Source of the DNA: Cristatella mucedo
Taxonomy: Eukaryota > Bryozoa > Phylactolaemata > Cristatellidae
NCBI GenBank assembly: GCA_009760855.2
Contig: WPIO01000001.1
Coordinates: 22,366,001-22,430,000 of the forward strand
Direction: 5' to 3'
Length of the DNA stretch: 64,000 nucleotides
The notes under the pieces: generated by a model
The model's input: the letters and a program-made list of their open reading frames with translations, nothing else
What the model was told of the DNA's origin: nothing
Databases searched by the model: none
Position numbers and translations under genes: made by a program
In this document: positions 1-51,375 of the stretch, piece by piece
Layout of the letters: every line of letters starts with the position of its first letter
How positions within the stretch are numbered: the first letter of the stretch is position 1

Positions 1-806
1 GCACAAAACGCCACAGGCCACTGCAGCTGGTTATGAATATGGCTACAAGGCTAGTAAAAAAGTCATGAAGGATCAGCCAAGCGTCTCTTTTGCTGAAGGA
101 GCTACGATGGCTCGCAAGGCCACCGTGGCATGGCTCCTTCATACCTAGCTGAACTGCTGCACCGGCTTCAGCAGCCTCGTGCACTCACATCATCTTTGGA
201 CAATGTTCTACTCCTACGCTCAAAGACTGTTGGCGAAAATTTGTTTGCTCTGCAGGTGACTGTTTAACTCAATTCCACAATTTTTACGCAACGGCATTTA
301 TTATCCTGCTGCCGACTGTGGCATATCTTCCCCATCCGTCTCGAGCTGGTACTTCCATGCTACTCACTACCTCGATGGCCCTCCTGACTCAGCTGTGGTT
401 TCGTTTAATTGATGGCACTGCCCCTGATCGTTGCACGAGTGGGCAGTGACACTTGATGTGGTATGCGGTCGGGATGTGCTATTGGCGATTGGTGTGGCAA
501 GAGAGTCGAGGGGAACTCCGATGGGCGAGAGGGGCGAAGAGTCGTGTTTCCTGCTGCTCCGTGAGTAGTGAAATAAACTGGTGGGGTTGCTCGTTGACTA
601 GCGTTCCGTGCTGTTCGGGACGATAACTCAAGCTACACCAGCTACGCTTCTCACTTTCACTTTGTGGCGTCAGATGAAGTTTGTTTGCTACCGTGTGCAT
701 ACTGACAGCCACTTAGGCTTTGAATAGGCTATTGAAAACTCTCCACCGTAATACCACTAAGCCATTGTGGCTTTCTGGAGAAGCAGATAAAGATACATTA
801 CATTGC
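1..806 (+). mobile_element. LINE-B (CR1/L2-type) 3' fragment, cut by the window edge
   Basis: Aligns by eye with the 3' third of the copy at 15770-17335: the PLQL-MNMA-RLV segment, the PQFLRN-like end and the 3' UTR. It closes with the ACATT-type tail near 785-806. It carries several indels and stops and is a decayed pseudogene fragment. Confidence 0.7.
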
Positions 807-1089
807 ATGCAATATTGGAAACAGGTTGGTTGCACAACGGGTAAAACATCTTTCTCTAAGCACAACTACATTTTATCCTTGCCACAGGCTATCCTTACTC
901 GCTTTGAGGAACTATGCGAAGCATAATTTTAGCGACTGAGCAGACATTTTTTGATTCATCCCACTCATGAGGTTTGAGAACTGCTGCCGGAGCTGCTTCC
1001 GCCTGCCTGTGTATAGGTCCATTCCATCCCCTTCATGGCGACTGCGGTTACTGGCATGGACATTTTAAATACAGTACGTTACGTCGCAT

Positions 1090-1237
1090 TGGTTTGGCCC
1101 AGGGGTTAAGATGCTCTATTGTGATGACCGAGGTCAAGGTCTTTGCCCCAAACAACCGATGTCGTGGGGTTGAGCCCGGTCGGCTTACGTGAAGCGACTG
1201 GATAGAGATTAAAATCTCTTAGGTGAATATACAACTG

Positions 1238-1288
<51 letters not shown>
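1090..1288 (+). mobile_element. tRNA-derived SINE-like element with (TA)n tail
   Basis: Begins TTTGGCCCAGGGGTTAAG (A-box-like) and has GGGGTTGAGCCC (B-box-like). It ends in a 48-bp (TA)n run. A related head at 45775-45863 is likewise followed by (TA)n, which suggests one family. Confidence 0.45.
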
Positions 1289-1289
<1 letters not shown>

Positions 1290-2228
1290 CATATGTGCCC
1301 CCATTATTAACTCCCTTGTGTGCACAGTGGTGGAGCGAGGGGTGGGCAAGGGACAATATATCCCCTACATTAGGGGGAGGTATCTACCTAGGCGCCCCCT
1401 ACATCGGAGGGGCAGGATCTGGGGTAGTGTAGTAGGCACATGGGCAAGGGTTTCGGTAGGTCAACTGTATTTTAATAGCCTCGCTACGCTCGGATTCATA
1501 AAGTAAACGATTCACCGAATCATCAAGTGCCTTACCCCATTGGGCATATGGCTGATAAAAGCAAGTAGTGGCAGGCAACTGGCACTGCAGACATTCCATC
1601 AGAGCAGACTCAAAACCATTTAAAATTCGGGAACATTGCAGTGGGTGCTCGCTCACCCGGGCACATAGTTTGGCTGCGGGTGGTCTGCAAGTTGGTCACA
1701 GTAACTTGCCATTGCATTTATAATCATGAACGAAACGTTCGATTGTTGCTTGCATTTTTGGCTGAGGTATTTAAGGTGGCTATAAAACCCTGAATGACGT
1801 AGGCACAAGTTTCGAATCACACTACCTTTGCTGCAGCTCGCTGGCAATACTAATCCTCTAAAACTTTCAAACAAGCAGCAGGCCTCCTGTTCATCAGCAG
1901 TGCAGGAATCAGCTCCTCATGTTCAATTCTCCATCCATTGCTTGCTTGCATGAGCTGCCACAAAAAGGCAAACTTGATGAGTAGAATTTCAATGCTCTGA
2001 CGATGCAGTTATGTATACAAATTCAGTAACCCGCCACAGTGGATTTAGGTGCTTTCATTGATTTTGGAACCACATGAAAAACTGCACCTCACCAAACGCA
2101 TGCACGGATTTCAGAGATGGGTCAAATGATAACATTGGTACAACACATCTCCGTATTTGTTCAAAGATCTATGTCAAGGTCCGAAGTCGCTCTCCTTCAA
2201 CGATGTAAGTGGGATGCGACACCGTATA
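1289..2228. other. Unassigned stretch
   Basis: Contains two short minus-strand open frames (1874-1653 and 1656-1399) that abut in different frames and match nothing I recognise. No other feature is seen. Confidence 0.4.
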
Positions 2229-2383
2229 TGTCATACTAGGTAGGCGGTTGCTTTTAATCTCGGTTTGGAGGTCGTGGGTTCGAATCATGCAGTGGGCGAT
2301 CTGCTGCAAGCGGTGGTTATAGCCGTAAAGGCTCTTCTGTCCTTATAAAAAAGAGGCTGTTAAATCGGCTAGTATTTTTTTTT
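2229..2383 (+). mobile_element. SINE, tRNA-headed family with CCACTGC hairpin
   Basis: Shares the head (ACTAGGTAGGCGGTTGCTTT), B box (GGGTTCGAATC), the GTGGGCGATC-CTGCAAG-GGTGG body and the tail AAGAGGCTGTTAAATC-GCTAGTATTT plus poly(T) with the copy at 30451-30649. Diverged and slightly deleted. Confidence 0.7.
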
Positions 2384-4187
2384 ATCTTGTACAACATTTC
2401 TAAACTATCATCCTACCCAGCAGGGTTCAATGAAAGCATGAGGCTCTGTAGGCTGCGTTCATGATTGGATACCAGTCTGTCGTTTTGCGAATACTTACAC
2501 AACTCTATATTTAAGTGCAATACATATTTTAATACCGAATACTGAGGATAACGGTATAAATGTGCGAATGTACAACGACTACGAATACGAATCCCAATGG
2601 TCAGGAGCTAAGAGAGGACGTCTTTAAGTGGATAGAGCATTCTAATGATGTATCACACTTTTTGACTACGCCCGAGCCAGCCAATAAAAGCATTTGAAAC
2701 GCTCCTCCCAACAGTCTTGGGGACCGATACCTTCCAGCTATAACCCCAGTTTTCCACCACCAGGACGTCAGGGTTAAGCATTAAGGCAAAAGCAAAGTAT
2801 ACTGCTGTAGCTTGCGAATATGCACCAGAGCAAGCTCATACAAAGCATTATCAAACACTACTGAAACACAAAAACACAAGACAAGCTCCCCGATAGCTAT
2901 AGCGTTTTACCCAATTTTTTGACGTCTTTCAGCATGGAAGTTTTACGAAGTGATGGGCTCAACGAATTCACAAAGTGGGCGAAAGTATTGAACCGAAAAT
3001 GACGACATCACTGACCATGCTAACTTGACTCTGCCACCTCAGACGAACCAGGTCTAAGCTCTTAGCCAACTCTTTTCCTTAATAAGACGAAAAATGTGAT
3101 GACAGATCTTAATCCACCAACTTTGAAAAATGCCAATGTGATGGTTTTGTATGATATCCCACACAGCTGCTTAAGCGGTATTGCAGCCTAGCCCCACTCT
3201 ATGGCTGGTCCCAGAAGATGACAAGAACAGCCAGTTTTGCCCAGAGTTGATGGCATTTTGAGATAACCAGAAAGCTGCACAACAATGAAACCTATCCGGG
3301 TGTTGAAACCCTTTGAGCTTAGATGTGCATCTTGTTTAATCAATTAGTGAAAGCTCTGCTTTACCTTTATTACTTTGTAGATGATCAGCCGACAATCAAA
3401 TCATTCTGGGAGCTGAGGACTACGAAGCGGCTTAACTGAAAAGGCTCTGCAATTAATTAAAGGCAGATGATTAAGAGGTGCCACTGAGTGGCACGTACTG
3501 CAAAGTACTGCTACAACAGCATCTCAGAAGAATCCCCAAGTGGAGTCGTCTACACTGAAAAGAGAAGCATCACAATGGTAGGTGTTCTTTACGATGAGTA
3601 CCATCTGTACCTTGCAAGAAAATGCTGCTGGTGTCCAAATCCAATAGCAAGACAACTTCCTGATAATAACAGTTTGGTCGGCTGGCTGATGACTAGTCTC
3701 GATCACGTGCTGCAGCACTATCTCATGCTCATGACGTCAAAGACACAAAATATAAGACAGCACAGGGTCCCTCACCTCTCCAGCATCCCTTCATTAAAAT
3801 AATGACGAGGACTCATAGTCGAGCTGTCTCGACAATACCTGGACACCGAAGATTTAATTGAACTGCATCACGGAGGTAGTAAAAACTTAAAAACCGGACA
3901 GATAAAATGCACCAGTTGCACTAGGACAACACAGAAACGGTAGAAGGATAGCACGGTGGGGCAGGGCCGGGCAATGGTTCGCCGCAGCTGTCGATCGATG
4001 TCTTGCCGTTTCATTAAACCTCTGACAATAACCGATTTAAACCTGAATTAAGCCGAACACTTAATTGGGGATCAAATAAAAACGAACTTCAAACGAAACG
4101 GCACCAGCATTGTGCAGGAGCAACGATATCTAAGCCGTATCGACAGGTTACAATTTGGTTCTAATGCCTTTGACTCTCAGCTAATGG

Positions 4188-4253
4188 TCTTCTTCCACCT
4201 CTAATCCAGTAACATTCACATCTTCTTCAACCTCTAATCCAGTAACATTCACA
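4188..4253. repeat. 33-bp tandem duplication
   Basis: Two adjacent 33-bp copies (4188-4220 and 4221-4253) that differ at one position. Probably recent slippage. Confidence 0.9.
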
Positions 4254-5219
4254 TAGCAGGACGAACTAACGATGACCTATATTGCTGAATATGTTAAGTG
4301 GCTGACCGTACAAGTGCTTTCATAATACGTTTCTCGATTAATCTGTAAAGACGACTACTTAACAAGCGACAAGAACAACATCATTCGCACTGCTGCCTCC
4401 TCAAGGAGCCCATGTTAAAACAAAAGGCAAGGCGACCTTCCACGCATAGCTGGCAACGTGTCAAGGTCACAGCACAATCCGGTGAGAGCTAATCCAGCTG
4501 TCACTTGGATTCCACACAGCTCTCGGCTTATACATGCAGCCATGAAAGCAGAGCCCACCAAGTCGCATTAATCACTTTTAATAATCAATCAGCCAATGAC
4601 TTTGCCTTTTTATTTACAAGCTTGCATGACGGCAAGCTCTGTCAGTCAACGATTCGGTTCGATGCCAGACCTTGAATTAACCCAGAATTGACATCAAAGC
4701 AGGTGGCTGTCATGTTGCTGACTTTCACCAAGGTCAGAGCTGCTGACTACTTTGCTACTCCATAAGTAGTTTTTGTGATTGCTGTGAACTCTATCAATCA
4801 AAACCACCAACTCACAGCAAATCAGAAACTGCCTGTCCATCCAGTCTAACACAACAAAATTAGCCATGTCTCCCCCTGTTCCAAAGGTGCAGGACAGCAC
4901 AGATCGTGAAATGTGGAGGATTTGGAAACTCATCCCCAGTGAAGTGACATTAAACTTCTACATAGGCATCAGCTATAAATGTGAGCAGAATTGTAGACCG
5001 CACCAAATCCTGCAACCAAAACAGGGTGCTGTGCACACGCCTAGTTTATTGCTGGATTGAGGTTCTCGATATAATCAGTCAAGCACTACTGTTGATGCAT
5101 GAGACTTTAAAGAAACATTGCAATGCCTGCTACTTTTCATAGTGGAAAGGCCTACTTTGAAAAAAAAGAAGTTGCCGATGGGACGTACAAGCCTCAAAGA
5201 CAGTAAAGTTGATACATCA

Positions 5220-5225
5220 TTTATT
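5220..5225 (-). promoter_or_regulatory. Candidate poly(A) signal for GLB1L2
   Basis: AATAAA on the minus strand, about 1.25 kb past the stop codon. It is the first exact hexamer I found downstream. No cDNA evidence is available, so a closer variant signal could be the real one. Confidence 0.25.
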
Positions 5226-5601
5226 TCATAATTATCGTAAGTATGCCACTTAACTACCATGCCGAGGCCCGATGAATACAAAAAGCCGAGGAACCTTAGG
5301 AAAGCATGCTCCTGGTAAGAGGCAGGGTAACTAATTCGATACAAACAACTATTAGCAAGATTGATGTGCATGCTGGTAGGTGCTCATAAAATCGATATTC
5401 GGTGACCCCAGAGCTACAATGGGCTGTTCTTCAACCACAGAGTGTATGCTGTCACTCACCAGATCACTGACATTGTGAATGGCTAGTAACAGTTCTATAT
5501 AGATATGCCATTGCTTCCTTTTCATCAAGTGGCAGTGTGGTTGGAAGGAAAGAGAAATAAAGGAGAGGGAGAGAAAAAGAGAGAAAAGGAGACAGAGACA
5601 T

Positions 5602-5605
<4 letters not shown>

Positions 5606-5672
<67 letters not shown>
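5606..5672. repeat. (GA)n microsatellite
   Basis: About 33 GA units, with further purine-rich imperfect repeats on both sides (5550-5800). Confidence 0.95.
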
Positions 5673-5678
<6 letters not shown>

Positions 5679-6472
5679 CAGACAGAAAGAGTGAAAGGCC
5701 AATAACAAGCAACAGACAGCCAGAGAAAGAGACCAAAAACACTGAAAAAGAAAACAACCAAGACAGAAGAAAAGATAAGAGAGAGGGAGAGGCTGAGATA
5801 GAGTATGTACTAATCAAAGGGCATATTATTGCCAAGATCTATTACATTGGATGTAAGCACTAAGGATGACACGGACGGAAATTCATGCCCTCGAAAGGAT
5901 CATCAAGACACAGGCTTATATACATATAAGTTGGTGAGGTTTTGAGGCAAACGTGCCAACAGTCACACGAACTTAATAACAATCTGCGAAGCTCCGTGTG
6001 CAACTCGCATCAAATTAGGTATGCACAAGCATTAACGAATAAGGCATGCAAACAGGCAGACTGTTGCTATAAATGCTGGTACACCAGGTACCTAATTATT
6101 GTGCTTGTCAAAAAAGTGCACTTCAGAATCCTTGAAATGGAACATGACAGTCAACAAGAAGCTGTAAGTATGACATTTACAAAGCTAAAAATGTATGGTG
6201 GGGTTTTCAATCAAAATTGTATGAATGGAAAATACAAACACTATCTGCAGAAGTGAAGGAATGCTGAAAGGCCACGTGCTGCTTTCCAAAAATCACGGAA
6301 AATGGTACGGTTGACAGTGAGATGCTGCCGTGAGACAACATGCACCAGACCGATTGAGGTATCGACAACACTTAGTTGACTAGATCAAGCAGCATTCTGT
6401 GGTATGTGCTCCACTCTGCATTCAACCGATACCAGCTCCCAACCTGCCTGCTGAGTTGACGAACTATGTACT

Positions 6473-45570
<39,098 letters not shown>

Positions 45571-45624
45571 CCTGGCAGTACAGTCCTACAAACTAAAATA
45601 TAGTCCTCGCTGCAATGATTCAGT

Positions 45625-45662
45625 CGTTTCCGGATCCGTACCTCGACCCCGCCCCCGGAAAT
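45625..45662 (-). promoter_or_regulatory. GC box and ETS-like sites upstream of GLB1L2
   Basis: A perfect Sp1/KLF-type GC box (GGGGGCGGGG on the minus strand, 45647-45656) lies about 80 bp before the GLB1L2 start codon, flanked by two CCGGA/TTCCGG ETS-like motifs. No TATA box is visible. This fits a TATA-less housekeeping promoter, which suits a lysosomal-type enzyme. The transcription start is inferred only. Confidence 0.45.
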
Positions 45663-45774
45663 TGTAAGTCAGCGCCGCTTCATCCAGCAATCGCGATATT
45701 CCAAGCTAACAAAAGCAATGCATCAACAGGTAACTCCTGATAAAATTCAGCAGTCAGCCACTGCCCCGACCCCT

Positions 45775-45857
45775 GATTTGGCCCAGGGTAATGTGCTCTT
45801 TTAAAGGCCAAGGTCATGGGCTCGCACCCGGCTGCTATGATCTCGAGGCGCTACACT

Positions 45858-45888
<31 letters not shown>

Positions 45889-45908
45889 CTTTATATATAT
45901 ATACACAC

Positions 45909-45942
<34 letters not shown>
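45775..45942 (+). mobile_element. SINE-like head followed by (TA)n and (CA)n
   Basis: TTTGGCCCAGGGTAATGTGC and CATGGGCTCGCACCC (A- and B-box-like), then 80 bp of TA/CA repeats. Sister of the element at 1090, and lies about 200 bp upstream of the GLB1L2 start codon. Confidence 0.45.
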
Positions 45943-45949
45943 ACATATG

Positions 45950-46240
45950 TGTTTGCTTTTAGTTCTTATGCTCCCAAAGCCTGGAGCTCACTACCGACGC
46001 ACGGCACAACTCCCCTGACAGGACGACATTTAAAAAGAAGCTTGAAACGCACCTGTTTATTACAGCATTGGCGGGTCTTTGTGACGTCCTTCGGGTGCAT
46101 GCAACTGCTTACTTGCTCGTGCCTGCTGCTTGGTGTGATGATGCTTGGTTATGTCACCACCAGTTATTTGGTAATTCTTTCTGTACGTAAAGTGCCTAGA
46201 AAGAGATCCACTTGTCTGAGGGTGCTATAGAAATGTATTA
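45950..46240 (+). mobile_element. LINE-A-related 3' end, diverged subfamily
   Basis: Encodes SSYAPKAWSSLPTHGTTPLT (the SYAPKAWN motif of the LINE C-terminus), then a different 3' UTR but the same terminal hairpin, AAAGTGCCTAGAAAGAGATC. Confidence 0.7.
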
Positions 46241-46619
46241 TATATGTGTATATGTACATGTATCGTCAGACAAAGCTATTTTAAGTAATTTGAGCACTGC
46301 TTAAGAAATATCTTGCTCCTGCTTGAATCGCATTGACATGGACATAATAAAATTTATGTCACTTCAAATGATATCACCATCTAACCCAATTTTTGTTCCC
46401 GGGAAGCAAGTGTAGTTTCCTAATTGCTTATATCTCAGACGCATAGAACTAACGAATTTTACCTAAAAACGTTTCTTATGTGACGAGGACAGTGATTAAC
46501 TTCGAATTTATCCATTTCCTGAGAGAAAATGACAAAGTCGCATCATGGGGTTCACATGGAGTTTTAAAGAATGGTAAATTGATCGAAGTTAACTTTTTCT
46601 ACTCTTAATTTATAGGAAA

Positions 46620-48150
46620 ATCTTCGCTGAAAAAGATTTATAAATAACTAGATGTTCTATATTTATGGCTCAACTGCAAATCACTTTCTCGAAGAGCAGA
46701 ATATAGTTTGCTATTGTGTTTTATTATACTGTCCTCGGCAACAACGTTCAAACACCAGTTTGTCCTGGTGAAAGCGTGCAGCTTGATCGCATTAGTAAAC
46801 TCTCTTTTTCTTGAACGTTTCAAGATGAGCATCAATTGTATATACATAGAGGGACATTGTGCATCCCAGCTCTTGATGAGAGTCTGAACTAGATACTCAT
46901 ATTTTTCAGCGTTCCGATTCACTGAAAGCCATACGCCACTGCAGCGAAAATGTTCGAAGCAGCTTTCACTGGTCAGTTAAGCTTCACACCGAAATTGTCC
47001 CACTCTATGACCTGTCGTCCAATGGAGATACCAGTTTTGCCCTTAGCCTCCAACAGATGCGGAACGAAATCTTGGAGGTATTTAAAAGCTGCAGACTAAT
47101 AGTCTAAAGCCTCGAAAAATTGCTCGAAGACGCCTTGCTTGATGTGCAGTAGTGGCATCAGCACTTTCCGAGGGTCTATCAGCAGCTACTAATTACTGTT
47201 TTTCTTCCCTTACAGAGAGCGAGTTCTGCTTTTGCCTTTTGGGATAGTAGGCCTTGGTATCGAAGCTGTCCCACAGGCAAAGAAAGCAAGTAAACGTCGT
47301 AAAGCAGCATTGGCAGTGGTTACAGGAATGACACCATTTTGAAGTCTTCAGTAACCTCCCAGCAATTTTCGCATACTCAAAGGCACTCGTCAATAATAAT
47401 AATAATAATATTGCACTTGATAAAGCGCCCTCAGAGAACTCAATCTCTTTCTAGGCGCTTTACATTTGCTGCAAAGTGATACGCAATAGAATAGTAAGTA
47501 AAATCATGCTTGAAAAACAAACAAAATGAATAACATGGTTAGGGGTTACATGCACTGGGTCAGCATGCAAATGTGGTTAGTGGAGTCAACAACTTAATGT
47601 GGAAGTAGTTGCCTTTGACGTGCACAGAATGAAGAGACGTCGGGAGAGACGGCGGGCACTTGTTCTGGATATGAAGCAGCTCGATGTCTAGGCTCCTGAA
47701 TGTCTAGGCTGCTGTCTATGATCAGGTGCAATTCATTCGTGTTACGCGCCGCGATCAGCGTCTCGAATAGACCTTTCAAGTTGCTGCAGAAGTGCAGCTC
47801 ATCTTATCGACAGAAAGAGCTAAGTTGAATTAGTCGGATCTGAAACTTTAACTCGTCATCCCAAACTTTTCCACCCGTTGGGCGCTAGATGTCATGTGCT
47901 AAAATTTGAACGTGGTTAGACGGTTAGCTTTTCTGATAAGATTTTTGGAGTATTCCTGGTTGGGGGAAGTGCACCTTTCACTCCTCAGCCTTAGCTGTGA
48001 AATTTGAATCTGGACGCGCTCCATCTTCCTCGCCGTCTGAGTTGCCGCTCCCTCCTGAAGATGGTTGATCCCTCTACGGAGGATTGTGGACGGCTATCTC
48101 ATGGAATTGTGGTGCTGTGCCCATGTATGAATGAACATGTTGGTAGATGA
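46620..48150 (-). pseudogene. Copy of a repeated orphan protein family, interrupted
   Basis: Minus-strand segments in order: DELHFCSNLKGLFETL, LHLIIDSS, LDIELLHIQNKCPPSLPTSL, HSVHVKGNYFHIKLLT, SAFEYAKIAGRLLK, CFLCLWDS, DPRKVLMPLLHIKQGVFEQF, FKYLQDFVPHLLEAKGKTGI and YEYLVQTLIKSWDA. I recognise this pattern (LLHNGN-PS-P--HS, CFLC-WDS, LPPLHIKLGL) from a family annotated only as uncharacterized proteins and present in many copies in arthropod and other animal genomes; that is from memory and not searched. Its function is unknown. A 191-bp LINE-A tail (47394-47584) splits it. Stops and a frameshift in the distal part make it a probable pseudogene. Confidence 0.6.
47394..47584 (-). mobile_element. 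LINE-A tail inserted in the orphan gene copy
   Basis: (AAT)n, hairpin CTCTTTCTAGGCGCTTTACA and 3' UTR, flanked by GTCAA at 47389-47393 and 47585-47589. Without the insert and one GTCAA the flanking reading frames join in phase. Confidence 0.85.
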
Positions 48151-48297
48151 TGGCAGGATGGTTCTTGCCAGTTCATATGCGTATGATTACGCTACGCAGA
48201 AGTAGCAGTTGCTTGAGTAGCCAGTCGTTTTCCTCCATGGGATAGCAAACTGTAATGAGTGCAGCAGATTGATTCGCTGGTAGCGGACCCTAGGCAA

Positions 48298-48500
48298 AGT
48301 AATAGTAATACATAATAACGGTATTACTAATAGGTAGTTTATGTAGTGCCATAAGGGAACCAATCTCTATCCACGTGCTTTACGATTCGCTGCAAGAGAA
48401 CCATTGGCCAAATAATAATGATATGCATGGTATCATACTTGGAGAAGCATGTAACAGCACGCAATTATAATGTTAAAGGCACGTACAAAAGTGCACAAGA
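48298..48500 (-). mobile_element. LINE-A-related tail, diverged
   Basis: Plus-sense AATCTCTATCCACGTGCTTTACGA and the following TGCAAGAGAACCATTG region resemble the LINE-A 3' UTR. The (AAT)n end is eroded. Confidence 0.45.
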
Positions 48501-48787
48501 AGAACATCAGGGCCAACGGTTATTATGACCCCGAGTTGGTATCGTACACCGAATCTTGAATAGGTAAGCTCGCAAAGCATGCAGGAACAGACAAAGAAAA
48601 GTTCACTACGGCACGTCACGTGGAAAGCTGAGCGATACAAATGAGTCTTATGCTGAGACTTTAGGGATACAGACTGTTTAGTGCTTATGAGGAATTAAAT
48701 AACTTCCACACAGTCTCAATCTTGCCATTCCTTTCTGGGATACTCAACTAGTAGTTGCAGAGTAGTTGAATGCTAATTTATGTAAGA

Positions 48788-48915
48788 GAAATAATAATAA
48801 TACATTTGCCAAGCATCTCCAGAGAACTTAATCTATTTCTAGGCACTCTACATATGTTGTGAAGGAAGCATGGCCATGTGGTCAGTGGTAACAAGCACAG
48901 TGTCAAACACCATGA
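48788..48915 (-). mobile_element. LINE-A tail
   Basis: AATAATAATAATACATTTGC followed by the degenerate hairpin and GGAAGCATGGCCATGTGG. Confidence 0.6.
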
Positions 48916-48934
48916 TTTAAAAACAATAAATCTA

Positions 48935-50250
48935 GCGAGTCAATTTCAATACAGATTTAGAGATAGTCACTCCGCTGAGACATCCCTACTTCGGTTGTAC
49001 ACAGCTTGTACATTGTCCAAGGAATGCTGACTTAGGTACAGCATCTCTCCTAGTTGTGCTGGAGTTCTCGGCGGCGTTCATCTTGCAGGGGCACTACTTG
49101 GATTAGATGGCAGCGGTCTTGTCTACGTAGGAGATGTCAGAGCGTAGATGTCGACGACGATGCGGCCTTTGAGGAATGCGTTACACAGATGTAAGTCGTA
49201 CGTACTCTTTCAACAATATTCACCATCCTTCTCGGATACGCAATCTTTAAGCACAATCTAAGCTTTCGTCCTTCATATGGATTTGACACCTCAGCTCTAC
49301 CTTTTATCCATTGATCCTTTCCCAGCTCTTCCGGCACCGCAGAGCCTCTTTTACATTATGCAGCATTTATGGCTAACATTAGGAACGGCAGCTAGCTTTT
49401 TTCGAAATTGAATGACTACCGAATGAGTAAATCTGTTGTCTCGCACACTTTATATTGCCATCCTCATAGCTGCTCAGCCGGCATCTAACAGGAAACCTCG
49501 ACACGGACTCTGCATGCCTTGCTCTAATATGAACTTTCCCCAGGTGACCGCACCAGCTCTGCAGGTAAGACTGCTTACTTCCAGCTACTTCTTACAAAAA
49601 AAATATTCGAATGTCAAAATAAGTGGAAATGAGAGCACCAAGGTAAGCTAATTCAAAAATATTTGCAGTGCTCCACCGGACTTCTGCACCGCTCTCCTTG
49701 CACGTCTTCTGTAGGTGAAAGAAGATGCTGACGGTGGTTCGAAACTCGGCCTGTCTGTCGTGAGCGTCCCAACGACCCTATTGACACGTTCTCCGACCTG
49801 CACTAGTTACAATTGCAGCGAACATAGCAAATTTAAAGTTCACTTACCTGTATGCCCCTTTATTCTCTAGATTCCTCCACTGTCTGCTATAGCAGCTACC
49901 TACTCCACCTTCTTCGCCTCACACCGCCCACTCTGGTCGCTCAGCTGAGCTCCTAATCAATCTAAAACTCTTTGGCGAGCGGCGCTTCAATTCCTACGTC
50001 CCTAAAGCCGAGAGCTCTCTGCCAACCGACAGTGCACGATATCCTCCGACTTAAAGACATTTACGCGAAGCTAAAACGATCTGTTCCTCGCAGCACTTGA
50101 CTGGTCCGTGTGAGGCGTCTTCTCTACGCTTACTTGTGCTGCACGTGTGTGCATGTTGTTATAACTCGTCAAACTCGGCATGATTTCTTTCAGCCTTTGA
50201 GAAATGCCTAGAAAGAATTCACTTAGGTCTCTATGCAAACAAATTATTAT
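48935..50250 (+). mobile_element. LINE-A-related copy with large gaps
   Basis: Plus-strand pieces: FQYRFRDSHSAETSLLRL (the FQSGFRANHSTETALLRV motif), a TAYFQL-like patch near 49570, then 49740-50250 with CLS--RPNDPI and a 3' UTR ending GAAATGCCTAGAAAGAATTC then TTATTATT. The middle is unrecognisable. Probably a decayed sister subfamily. Confidence 0.45.
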
Positions 50251-50597
50251 TTAACTATTGGAGGAGAGAAAATTATGCAGTGATTACCTCAGGGTACCCA
50301 ATAACATAGTGTTAGACTAGCTCATATTCTCGTTTTTGATTACCCTAGTTTAAAGTGTCGTCTCTTTGACGCTACTATTATGCGGTCTTGCCAAACCTGC
50401 ACTAACTTAGTTCACCGGCTTCAGCATACGCTTTGTAGTTCCATTCGGTTTTTCCGAGCTCACAGTTTTCTGTTGCGCGAGCACTTGGCACAGTATTTCA
50501 CCAGTATTTGTTTATAACAGTATTTCAGTATTTGTTTGGCGCGAATGTGCCGCTGGGCTCTGCGTCCCGTCGAAAGGTTACTACCTATTTGCATGTA

Positions 50598-51375
50598 AAA
50601 ATAATCATAATAAATTTGTATAGCGCCCTGTGAGAACTTAATCTCTCTAGGCACTTTACAGATGCGGCATGTAAAGCATTACCAAATGTATTTTTTGTAA
50701 ATTTATTTTTGTAATTACCAAATTATCAAATGTTTGGTGTTAACATTCACAAGCAGAAAGTACACCAAGCAGCAGGCACGAGCAAGTAAGCAGGTACGTG
50801 CAAACGAAGGACGAATAATAGTAATAATAATAATGCACTTGATAAAGCGCCCTCAGAGAACTTAATCTCTTTCTAGGTGCTTTACATTTGCTGCAAAGTG
50901 AAATGCAATTGAACGGTAAGTAAAATCATGCTTGAAAAAACAAACAAAATGAATAACACGGTTAGGGGTGACATGCACAGGGTCAGCATGCAAATGTGGT
51001 TAGTGGCAGCATGCACAGTGTCAGCACGCATAAGCACATCAAGGACGAATCACAGGGACCCACTAAATGCTGTCCTAAATAGGTGTGTTTTTAAGTTCCT
51101 TTTAAATGTAGTCAGGTCAGGGGATGTTCTGACGCAGGTCGGGAGGGAGTTCCAGGCTTTGGGAGCATACGAACTAAATGCACGGTCTCCAAAGGATTTA
51201 AGGTTTGTACGATGTATATCGTATATCGAATCGCAAGACCCACCAAATACTGTAATAAACAAGTCCACTTTAAGCTTCACTTTAAATGTCGTCATGTCAG
51301 GGGATTTTGTGGGGTGCATCGGTAGTGAGTTCCAGGCTTTGGGAGCATAAGAACTAAAGGCACGGTCTCCAACGG
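50598..51375 (-). mobile_element. Cluster of LINE-A 3' ends
   Basis: A short diverged tail (50598-50672) is followed by a well-preserved 3' end (50817-51225: (AAT)n, hairpin, 3' UTR and codons for SYAPKAWNSLPTCVRTSPDL). A second partial copy of the same C-terminal segment (51226-51375) joins at TATATCG. Confidence 0.75.

Larger units (their letters stand above)
2384..6472. other. Flank downstream of GLB1L2, mostly unassigned
   Basis: No convincing gene. It contains an imperfect 33-bp tandem duplication (4188-4253), a (GA)n tract (5606-5672) and the candidate GLB1L2 poly(A) signal. Serine/leucine-rich open frames across the (GA)n tract are artefacts of the repeat. Confidence 0.5.

Noticed and set aside
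5187-5232. Minus-strand codons FTVFEA resembling the GLB1L2 C-terminus
   Set aside because: No AG acceptor precedes them and an in-frame TGA is just upstream. The exon at 6544-6473 has a proper acceptor, correct phase and a better family match.
5398-5460. Minus-strand VVEEQPIVALGSPNIDF as an alternative terminal GLB1L2 exon
   Set aside because: No phase-0 acceptor and weak similarity; superseded by 6544-6473.
5352-5835. Overlapping Leu/Ser-rich open frames on the minus strand
   Set aside because: They are translations of the (GA)n microsatellite and its purine-rich borders, with no domain.
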